NCBI GenBank assembly: GCA_030428745.1
Contig: JAUIEG010000139.1
Span: 1-6,871, forward strand
Direction: 5' to 3'
DNA length: 6,871 nt
From: Alphaproteobacteria bacterium
Lineage (GTDB): Bacteria > Pseudomonadota > Alphaproteobacteria > Caulobacterales > Parvularculaceae
Shown here: positions 1 through 5,336 of the stretch, piece after piece
Numbering within the stretch: the stretch's first letter is position 1
Layout of the letters: each line of letters opens with the position of its first letter
The notes under the pieces: model-generated
Told to the model about the DNA's origin: nothing
The model's input: only the letters and a program-made list of their open reading frames with translations
Database searches by the model: none
Made by a program: the position numbers and the translations under genes

Positions 1-304
1 TCACGCTTTGGAAACCTGGTGGTGTGACGTATTCTGACTTTAGCCGTCTCTCCAGCTCTATTAGCGTTGCGTGTGGGTTGGCAAATCCCTGCCATGCTCC
101 GATGATGTAAAGCATGTCCAAGTCATGCAGCGGTCGAATTGCAGTGAAGCGACGAAACGAGCCAATTTGAATCGTATTCGCTTCTCCAAGGACATTGTTC
201 ACCGAAGCATACACGTCACTAACGAACGATCTTTCATCCGGAGTTGGTGAGAGGTCTGAGGAAACAAAATCGCGTAATTTCTGACAATATTTATTTCGTT
301 TCAT
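1..304 (-). CDS. CD-NTase (CBASS cyclic-oligonucleotide synthase), N-terminal part, cut by window edge
   Basis: Reading leftward from an ATG at 304-302, the frame stays open for 101 codons to base 2 and runs off the window, so only the N-terminus is visible. Residues 47-66 show the polymerase-beta-type nucleotidyltransferase signature: G48-S49, then R51-R52, T54-A-I-R-P-L, and the acidic pair D61 and D63 followed by a hydrophobic strand (MLYII). The form GSFRR-T-IRPL-D-D is characteristic of CD-NTases (SMODS family, cGAS/DncV-like), which make cyclic di- or trinucleotides as alarm signals in CBASS anti-phage defence. The helical N-terminus (residues 5-40) also fits. The third catalytic acid would lie beyond the edge, so activity cannot be judged. 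An in-frame GTG at 310 is an alternative start; a stop at 316-314 closes the frame above it. No strong Shine-Dalgarno is visible. The ATG overlaps the upstream gene by 14 bases, suggesting translational coupling. Another pol-beta nucleotidyltransferase (such as MNT-type toxins) is possible but fits the motif less well. Confidence 0.85.
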   Translation of the reverse strand, partial: MKRNKYCQKLRDFVSSDLSPTPDERSFVSDVYASVNNVLGEANTIQIGSFRRFTAIRPLHDLDMLYIIGAWQGFANPHATLIELERRLKSEYVTPPGFQSV

Positions 305-809
305 AGCCACTCGTTATCATGCTAAGAACAACATCGTTCATCAGTCGACCACGCAAATTGCTGAGCACAACATTGCGCTTGTTTTCCAAGCTAGCCATTA
401 CTTCTGGCGGAACTCTTGGTTCGCTTTGTGGAGCAAAAATGATGAGAGCCGTCGCTTCCTTCTTTATGCGAATGATCTCATCAATGTTTTGCTGCCAATC
501 TGGCCAGTATACTAGAAAGACATCAATGCCTTCCGCGTCCCCGAAGTCTGCTTCGGAAGTGATTCTCGTAATCCGCTTTTCGCTAAAGAGCTTGGACTTC
601 ACTAGCATATTTGAAAGAGAGGTCTGCTGAGCCTCGCGAGCAAATATGCCGATCTTTCGCTTGCTGAGTCCCGTGCCCAGCCTCCACAGTACGGGGCCAA
701 CTCCTGTTACCGCAGCAAAAACTGTGGCCGCAATTCCGATGAAGGCGAAGACCCCCACAACTAAGCGATAAAGGTATGTCAGGTCCCCAAGTGAATCCGG
801 CATCCGCAT
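291..809 (-). CDS. Membrane-anchored alpha/beta-domain protein, candidate CBASS effector
   Basis: This is a 172-residue protein of no family I can name. Residues about 13-42 form one long or two tightly spaced hydrophobic segments. A basic stretch (K50-R51-K52) follows, which predicts that the C-terminal domain faces the cytoplasm. Residues 52-172 alternate strand and helix like a small Rossmann/receiver-like fold: strand 53-57 (IGIFA), helix 62-74, strand 80-83, strand 96-101 (DVFLVY), helix 104-118, strand 121-126 (LIIFAP), strand 146-150 (VVLSN) and a last helix 156-167. Two features fit a CBASS effector: a membrane segment joined to a soluble sensor-like domain, and an operon position directly before and overlapping a CD-NTase. 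A pore-forming role and cyclic-nucleotide sensing are inference only. It is too short and dissimilar for a full SAVED domain. The ATG at 809 has GGGA only 4 bases upstream; the in-frame ATG at 803 sits about 10 bases from the same GGGA, so either may be used. Base composition is lower in GC than the metabolic genes to the right. Confidence 0.8.
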   Translation of the reverse strand: MRMPDSLGDLTYLYRLVVGVFAFIGIAATVFAAVTGVGPVLWRLGTGLSKRKIGIFAREAQQTSLSNMLVKSKLFSEKRITRITSEADFGDAEGIDVFLVYWPDWQQNIDEIIRIKKEATALIIFAPQSEPRVPPEVMASLENKRNVVLSNLRGRLMNDVVLSMITSGYETK

Positions 810-828
810 TTTCCCATTTAACTTAAAT

Positions 829-857
829 GCAGATAGTATTCACGATTCGTTCTTCAA
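829..857 (-). promoter_or_regulatory. Weak sigma70-like promoter candidate for the defence operon
   Basis: Upstream of the membrane-protein gene, on the minus strand, is TACTAT (4 of 6 matches to TATAAT). It lies in an AT-rich stretch about 20 bases before the start codon. A poor -35-like TTTATT can be placed about 17 bases further upstream. A 9-base palindrome, ACGA-T-TCGT (842-850), falls between the two elements. This is the only reasonable promoter location for the leftward pair, but both boxes are weak matches. Confidence 0.25.
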
Positions 858-1210
858 TAAAAGGCGGTATTTTTGGGGAAAACTATTTGTCGTGATTTTG
901 GCAGGCATTCGCTCACAATTCGAATTAGAAAGCCCGGCACACAGGGGCTAGAATATCAAGACTTATCTTGCGCTATCACTGAGATTTCCTCAAACGTGCA
1001 CTGCCCATTGGAGCCGCAATTTTGGCCCAGTAAATCAAGCCTTAATCGGCGCATCAAAGGCGCACGGAAAAACCCCAAAAAATTATCCCATGCAGAACGA
1101 GTGCTTGCGGAAAAGCATGGAGGGCGCTACCCGCTCCAGACTTTCCCGGCCAGAAACTCCTTGAATGTCAACATTCTGTGCAGCCTGCAGCGGCGGTGGG
1201 CAATTGTCTT

Positions 1211-1226
1211 TCGTCGTAACCGACGA
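1211..1226. repeat. Perfect 6-bp inverted repeat upstream of the oxidoreductase gene
   Basis: TCGTCG-TAAC-CGACGA is a perfect inverted repeat with a 4-base centre, ending 42 bases before the ATG at 1269. The position would suit an operator or a small leader hairpin. A TTGTCT at 1205-1210 immediately before it could be a -35 element, but no good -10 follows at the right spacing. The site is seen; its function is inferred. Confidence 0.35.
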
Positions 1227-1268
1227 TAGGTCTGGGCGCTTGGTTTCTCCCCAACACAGGTTCATTTC

Positions 1269-2867
1269 ATGTCGGGCAAATATGATGCGGTGCTGATCGG
1301 CGGCGGCCACAATGGGCTCGTCTGCGCCTATTACCTCGCGCGGGCGGGGCTTTCAGTCCGCATCTGTGAGCGTCGTGAGGTTGTCGGCGGCGCGGCGGTG
1401 ACCGAGGAGTTTCATCCCGGTTTCAGGAATTCCGTGGCGAGCTACACCGTCAGCCTTCTTAATCCGGTCGTCATTCGGGACATGGGGCTGAGAGAGCACG
1501 GCTTGAAAATTCTCAATCGCACACTTTCGAATTTCTTGCCCACAGAAGACGGGCGCTATCTTCTCATCGGCGATGATCTGAAGCAAACGCAGCAAGAGTT
1601 CCGCAAGTTCTCCACAGCTGATGCGGAGCGTTTGCCGGCATATTATGAGCGGCTTGAAGCCGTGGCGGATGTGTTGCGCAATGTCTCTATGCAAACGCCG
1701 CCTAACCCGAAGCATAAATTGTCAGCGGCTTTGTCTGCGGCGTCGCAGCTTTTTCCCGTGGCGCGCGGAAACTTTCAGCTGCATCAGGATATTCTCGATC
1801 TTTTTGCCAAGGACGCGCGCAGTTTTCTCAACGCCTGGTTCGACTCCGATCCGGTGAAGGCGGTGTTCGGTTTTGACGCTGTGGTGGGCAACTACGCCAG
1901 CCCCGACACGCCGGGCTCCGCCTATGTGCTGTTGCATCATGTGTTCGGCGAAGTGAACGGCGTCAAAGGCGCCTGGGGTCATGCGATTGGCGGCATGGGC
2001 GCGATCACGCAGGCAATGCGCAAGGCGTGTGAGGCCGTGAGCGTGGAGATCACGACTGATGCGCCGGTGAAATCGTTGCTCGTCGATGATGGCGAAGCGG
2101 TTGGCGTCTTGCTTGAAAACGGTGAAGAAATCGCCGCCGCTCGGGTCGTGTCGAACGTTAATCCGAAACTGCTTTACGGTCGCCTTACGCCGGCGGATGC
2201 GCTCGATCCCGAATTCAAACGTCGCATGGACGGATGGCGCAGCGGCTCCGGCACCTTGCGCATGAATGTGGCGTTGTCGGAATTGCCTGAATTTACCTGC
2301 CTGCCGGGAGTGGGCGAGCATCATCAGTCCGGCATCATCATTGCGCCGACGCTTGATTATATGGATCGGGCGTTCACCGATGCGAAGCAATATGGCTGGT
2401 CGCGCAAACCCATCGTTGAAATGCTGATCCCGTCGACAGTCGATGACAGCCTGGCGCCGCCGGGCCAGCATGTGGCCAGTCTCTTTTGCCAGCAATTCGC
2501 GCCGGAGCTTCCCGAAGGCAAGTCATGGGCTGATTTCCGCGAGGAAGTCGCGGACCTCGCGATTGAGACTGTCAACGACTATGCGCCGAATTTCAAAAAA
2601 TCCGTTCTCGGGCGGATGGTGCTGACGCCGCAGGATCTGGAAGACAAATTCGGCCTTATCGGCGGCGACATCATGCATGGCGCCATGACGCTTGATCAGA
2701 TGTGGGCGGCGCGGCCGGCGCTTGGCCATGGGGATTATCGCGGCGCCTTGAAGCGTCTCTATCATTGCGGCGCGGGCGCCCATCCCGGCGGCGGGGTCAC
2801 CGGCCTGCCGGGGCGCAACGCCGCGCGGGAAATCCTGAAAGACGCGCGCAATCCGCTCGCGGCTTGA
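1269..2867 (+). CDS. FAD-dependent oxidoreductase, phytoene dehydrogenase-related (PYROXD2-like)
   Basis: This 532-residue protein has the full layout of the phytoene-dehydrogenase-related amine-oxidoreductase group (COG1233). An N-terminal Rossmann dinucleotide-binding motif GGGHNG lies at residues 11-16 after a beta strand. The ribose-binding glutamate E34 ends the second strand, and the family GG motif (G40-G41) follows. The C-terminal FAD-contacting motif HPGGGVTG is at 505-512, followed by the terminal helix. The overall pattern is closest to PYROXD2-type proteins, whose substrate is poorly defined, so carotenoid desaturation should not be assumed, and no other carotenoid gene is present. 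The ATG at 1269 is supported by AGG at 1258-1260, 8 bases upstream. The next gene converges on it with a 38-base gap (2868-2905) lacking a clear terminator hairpin. The length is normal for the family and no frameshift is seen. Likely a cytoplasmic flavoprotein; no signal peptide is evident. Confidence 0.9.
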   Translation: MSGKYDAVLIGGGHNGLVCAYYLARAGLSVRICERREVVGGAAVTEEFHPGFRNSVASYTVSLLNPVVIRDMGLREHGLKILNRTLSNFLPTEDGRYLLIGDDLKQTQQEFRKFSTADAERLPAYYERLEAVADVLRNVSMQTPPNPKHKLSAALSAASQLFPVARGNFQLHQDILDLFAKDARSFLNAWFDSDPVKAVFGFDAVVGNYASPDTPGSAYVLLHHVFGEVNGVKGAWGHAIGGMGAITQAMRKACEAVSVEITTDAPVKSLLVDDGEAVGVLLENGEEIAAARVVSNVNPKLLYGRLTPADALDPEFKRRMDGWRSGSGTLRMNVALSELPEFTCLPGVGEHHQSGIIIAPTLDYMDRAFTDAKQYGWSRKPIVEMLIPSTVDDSLAPPGQHVASLFCQQFAPELPEGKSWADFREEVADLAIETVNDYAPNFKKSVLGRMVLTPQDLEDKFGLIGGDIMHGAMTLDQMWAARPALGHGDYRGALKRLYHCGAGAHPGGGVTGLPGRNAAREILKDARNPLAA

Positions 2868-2905
2868 ATTCGGCATGCTGGAGAATTGCGGCGCTTTTTC
2901 ACCGA

Positions 2906-4093
2906 CTAGGCTTTAAACGCTTCCCGCATTTTATCAGGCGACGGCTTTTCTCGTGACTTTGCAACGGGAATGGCCTCGCGCATCTCTTTGGCGAAGTGGC
3001 GTAAACAGATTTCAGATGTGCCGAGGGGACCTTGGGCAAAGCTTGAAGAGCCCATGCCGTCCTGCACGCGCTCAATGAGGTCCTTGTCCTCGCGGTTTAC
3101 ATTGCGGTTGATGCGAATGTTGAGATAGCGCGCCAGCTTCATTTCGCGCCGGTCGTCATCAAGGGCGTAGGCGCTTTCGCGCAGGATACAGGTTGTGGGC
3201 GTCAACGGAATGAATTGCATGAAATCAATCTGGTCCGCATAGAAATCGAACATCAGATTCGGCCAGAGCTTGTAATAGGTCCACATATGCTGGCGGTCTT
3301 CGGGCAGGTGATCCACCGAGGGAAGGATTTTGCGATAGGCCCGGTTTGACGGCAGCGACATTTGCTTGGTTTCCACCTGGCTGTAAATCTTGTGAACACC
3401 CCGGTCGACTGTGAGCTTGTAGCTGGAGCCGAGCAGTCCATGGAGCCCGTCATGGGCGATGGGAATATGAAGCGCGTCCACATAATTGTCCGTGGCGTTT
3501 TTCCAGTTTACCTCGCGCAGGCGCCCGCCCGGCTGGCGAAGCGGCTTCATCTCTTTTGTCTTGTATAGAGCGAATTCTTCCGCAACAGGCGCCAGATATT
3601 CTTTCAATGACGGTCCGCTGGGAACGAAGCGGAGGAAAACGAAGCCCGCGAAGCTGTCGACTTCCACCGGCGTCAGCCCATGTTCGGCTTTGTCGAAATT
3701 GTCATATTGTTCAAGATAGGGAACGCCGGTCAGCGTGCCGTCGAGCTGGTAAGTCCAGGCGTGATAGGGGCACACAAGGCTGCGTCCGCAATTGCCAGCG
3801 TCGCCGTCGACCATGCGTGCGGCGCGGTGGCGGCAGACATTGTGAAAACCGCGAATTTCGCCGTCCTTGCCGCGCACGACAAAGGCGATCTCGTTATACA
3901 TTTTGAAGGTCAGATAATCGCCTACGTTCTGAAGGTCATTTTCATGGCCCACAAGGTGCCAGGCCGGCAGAAAGATTTTCTCTCGCTCCAGCTCAAAGAA
4001 GTCCTGATCGTAATAGGTCCAGGCGGGCAAGCTCTGGGCGTCCTGATCTGCGACCAGTTTTGGTTTCGCGTGCTGTTCTGCTGTCTGGCTCAT
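2906..4093 (-). CDS. Rieske non-haem iron oxygenase, alpha (catalytic) subunit
   Basis: This 395-residue protein is of the aromatic-ring-hydroxylating dioxygenase alpha-subunit type (COG4638). The N-terminal Rieske [2Fe-2S] domain shows C87-x-H89 and C108-x2-H111, the four cluster ligands, separated by 18 residues. The catalytic domain carries D206-x2-H209-x4-H214, the bridging aspartate and the two iron-binding histidines. D336 in the segment EDKDLIERVQ is the likely third iron ligand. Such enzymes use O2 and electrons from a partner reductase to hydroxylate aromatics or demethylate and oxidise quaternary amines; the substrate cannot be told from sequence alone. No reductase, ferredoxin or beta subunit is encoded in the window, so electrons must come from elsewhere. 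The gene has its own upstream region with a promoter candidate and a palindrome. The ATG at 4093 lacks a strong Shine-Dalgarno. The protein is complete, with no missing ligand. Confidence 0.93.
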   Translation of the reverse strand: MSQTAEQHAKPKLVADQDAQSLPAWTYYDQDFFELEREKIFLPAWHLVGHENDLQNVGDYLTFKMYNEIAFVVRGKDGEIRGFHNVCRHRAARMVDGDAGNCGRSLVCPYHAWTYQLDGTLTGVPYLEQYDNFDKAEHGLTPVEVDSFAGFVFLRFVPSGPSLKEYLAPVAEEFALYKTKEMKPLRQPGGRLREVNWKNATDNYVDALHIPIAHDGLHGLLGSSYKLTVDRGVHKIYSQVETKQMSLPSNRAYRKILPSVDHLPEDRQHMWTYYKLWPNLMFDFYADQIDFMQFIPLTPTTCILRESAYALDDDRREMKLARYLNIRINRNVNREDKDLIERVQDGMGSSSFAQGPLGTSEICLRHFAKEMREAIPVAKSREKPSPDKMREAFKA

Positions 4094-4103
4094 GGCTTGC
4101 GGT

Positions 4104-4115
4104 CCGTTAGAACGG
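4104..4115. promoter_or_regulatory. Operator-like palindrome before the Rieske oxygenase gene
   Basis: CCGTT-AG-AACGG is a perfect 5-bp inverted repeat with a 2-base centre, 10 bases upstream of the oxygenase ATG. It lies just downstream of the predicted transcription start for the promoter candidate at 4128-4155. That position fits a repressor operator for a substrate-inducible oxygenase. No regulator gene is adjacent in the window, so the role is inferred. Confidence 0.35.
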
Positions 4116-4127
4116 GTTTCGGGCGAT

Positions 4128-4155
4128 AGTCTAGCCTGTTTTTCGCGGCCGCCAA
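4128..4155 (-). promoter_or_regulatory. Sigma70-like promoter candidate for the Rieske oxygenase gene
   Basis: On the minus strand TTGGCG (4155-4150; 4 of 6 to TTGACA) is followed after 16 bases by TAGACT (4133-4128; 4 of 6 to TATAAT). This places a transcript start near 4121 and a leader of roughly 28 bases before the ATG at 4093. It is the best promoter match in this intergenic region, though each box has two mismatches. Confidence 0.35.
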
Positions 4156-4282
4156 TAATGATCCCATCATGCGTTGCTGGCGTGTGTCGCCTCTCTTTTC
4201 CGGGAAAGTCTTCGTTCGCCGGTCACGCAAGATCTCTATTTTCCAGTATAATCCGGGGACTCCGGAAGAAAGCGAGCGCCTT

Positions 4283-5251
4283 CTAGGAATATGCGCGGCG
4301 CCAGTCTGCGAAGCGTTTCAACCCCTCGGCGATTGGCGTTGACGGGTTGAAACCGTAATCGGCGGAAAGACGCGCCACATCCGCATAGGTTTCCTTCACA
4401 TCGCCGGGCTGCATCGGCAGCATGGTTTTTTCCGCCGTCTTGCCGAGCGCGGCTTCAAGCGCTGCGATGAACTCCATGAGCGGCACAGGCGTGTGATTGC
4501 CGATATTGTAAGTCCGGTGCGGGCGGTCTTCGCCGGTGAAGTCCGGCGCCTTCGCCGCCATGCGTTCGATGGCTTCCGTGACATCGTCGATATAAGTGAA
4601 GTCCCGCCGCATATCGCCGTGATTGTACACGGGGATTGGTTCGCCCTTGAGGATTTTGTCCGTAAACGTCCAATAGGCCATGTCGGGCCGGCCCCAGGGG
4701 CCATAGACCGTGAAAAAGCGCAGGCCGATCTGCTTGATTCCGTAAAGATGCGCATAGGTTGCGCTCATCAACTCATCGGCGCGTTTCGTCGCCGCATAAA
4801 GAGAGACTGGCGTATCCACGGGGTCGGTTTCGCTGAAGGGCGTTTTGGTGTTGCCGCCATAGACGGAACTCGATGACGCATAGATCAGATGGGAAAGGCC
4901 TTTAGCGTGCCGGCAAGCCTCAAGTACGGAAAGGTGCCCGGTCAGATTTGCATGCGCATAGGCGAAAGGGTTGTCGATCGAATAGCGGACGCCCGCCTGC
5001 GCCGCGAGATGGACGATGACTTCCGGGGCGGTATCGTGCACCAGTTTCGAAAACGCCTCTGGGTCGGCGATGTCGATCTCGTGGACCGTCGCCGCATTGT
5101 CCAGTTCCTTCACGCGGGCGCGTTTTAACGCCGGATCGTAATAGTCATTGAAATTGTCGGCGCCGATGACGCGCCAGCCAGCCTGCGCAAGACGCGCAGC
5201 CGTATGAAAGCCGATGAAACCGGCCGCCCCTGTGATCAAAACGGTTTTCAC
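4283..5251 (-). CDS. NAD-dependent sugar-nucleotide epimerase, UDP-glucuronate 4-epimerase-like
   Basis: This 322-residue extended short-chain dehydrogenase (NAD-dependent epimerase/dehydratase family) has the Rossmann motif G8-x2-G11-x2-G14, a serine run S126-S129 and the catalytic pair Y152-x3-K156. The segment 178-196 (RFFTVYGPWGRPDMAYWTF) and the early DNFNDYYDP stretch (32-40) are typical of UDP-glucuronate 4-epimerases, which interconvert UDP-glucuronate and UDP-galacturonate for capsule, exopolysaccharide or LPS sugars. It should be cytoplasmic. The start codon is GTG (5251-5249): an AAAGGA ribosome binding site ends 6 bases before it, and the nearby ATG at 5256 is out of frame and meets a stop after two codons. 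No glycosyltransferase or other polysaccharide gene flanks it, so the pathway it feeds is not shown here. UDP-glucose 4-epimerase or another related SDR is the main alternative. Confidence 0.88.
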   Translation of the reverse strand: MKTVLITGAAGFIGFHTAARLAQAGWRVIGADNFNDYYDPALKRARVKELDNAATVHEIDIADPEAFSKLVHDTAPEVIVHLAAQAGVRYSIDNPFAYAHANLTGHLSVLEACRHAKGLSHLIYASSSSVYGGNTKTPFSETDPVDTPVSLYAATKRADELMSATYAHLYGIKQIGLRFFTVYGPWGRPDMAYWTFTDKILKGEPIPVYNHGDMRRDFTYIDDVTEAIERMAAKAPDFTGEDRPHRTYNIGNHTPVPLMEFIAALEAALGKTAEKTMLPMQPGDVKETYADVARLSADYGFNPSTPIAEGLKRFADWRRAYS

Positions 5252-5257
5252 CGCATG

Positions 5258-5263
5258 TCCTTT
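5258..5263 (-). promoter_or_regulatory. Ribosome binding site that decides the GTG start of the epimerase
   Basis: AAAGGA on the minus strand lies 6 bases upstream of GTG (5251). The ATG in between (5256-5254) reads Met-Arg-stop. The spacing and the frame together select the GTG. Confidence 0.7.
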
Positions 5264-5303
5264 ATTTGCCCGTTAGCCTATATGGAGGCATCCGGCGCAA
5301 AGG

Positions 5304-5320
5304 CCAACTGTTTCCGTTGG
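5304..5320. repeat. Short inverted repeat after the alpha-glucosidase stop codon
   Basis: CCAAC and GTTGG flank a 7-base loop, 17 bases downstream of the stop codon of the leftward alpha-glucosidase gene. It could be a weak transcription end or mRNA 3' stem. No run of T follows on the transcribed strand, so it is not a convincing intrinsic terminator. Confidence 0.25.
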
Positions 5321-5336
5321 TTAACGAGTTGAAGAG

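Larger units (their letters stand above)
810..1268. other. Gene-poor junction between defence module and metabolic genes
   Basis: There is no convincing gene in these 459 bases. A TTG-initiated frame of 118 codons (873-1229, plus strand) stays open, but it has no evident ribosome binding site and its translation matches nothing I recognise. Short structures are present: a CAAGA/TCTTG inverted repeat with a 4-base loop at 957-970, A-rich tracts around 1068-1083, and a TCGTCG/CGACGA inverted repeat at 1211-1226. No tRNA, integrase, transposase or long terminal repeat is visible. Composition changes across this stretch from AT-richer on the left to GC-rich on the right. It therefore probably holds the right edge of the acquired segment plus the 5' region of the oxidoreductase gene. 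Confidence 0.5.

Noticed and set aside
1..3. TCA at the left edge, which reads TGA on the minus strand
   Set aside because: It is out of frame with the cyclase, whose last complete codon is 4-2 (GTG), so the gene does not end here.
291..809. Assigning the membrane protein to the SAVED or Cap15 effector families
   Set aside because: It is too short for SAVED plus a membrane domain, and the strand-helix alternation does not suit the Cap15 beta barrel.
1083..1310. A 75-codon minus-strand open frame across the junction and the oxidoreductase start
   Set aside because: It overlaps a well-supported gene start on the opposite strand, and neither a motif nor a ribosome binding site supports it.
1722..2495. 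A 257-codon minus-strand open frame inside the FAD oxidoreductase gene
   Set aside because: It is antisense to a well-supported gene, is rich in Arg, His and Ala as expected for GC-rich shadow frames, and has no recognisable motif.
2867..2899. AATTC/GAATT inverted repeat followed by TTTTT between the convergent genes, as a terminator
   Set aside because: The stem is five mostly AT pairs with an 11-base loop, and the T run starts 7 bases after the stem, so it would be a poor terminator.
1269..4093. The oxidoreductase and Rieske oxygenase as parts of the defence system
   Set aside because: They have typical metabolic family signatures, a different base composition, a separate orientation and a gap of more than 450 bases from the defence pair.
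3680..4129. A 149-codon plus-strand open frame opposite the Rieske oxygenase 5' half
   Set aside because: It lies antisense to the Rieske ligand region; its hydrophobic runs are mirror products of conserved codons.
4247..4252. A perfect TATAAT on the plus strand
   Set aside because: No -35 box lies at a suitable distance, and no plus-strand gene follows; downstream is the antisense strand of the epimerase.
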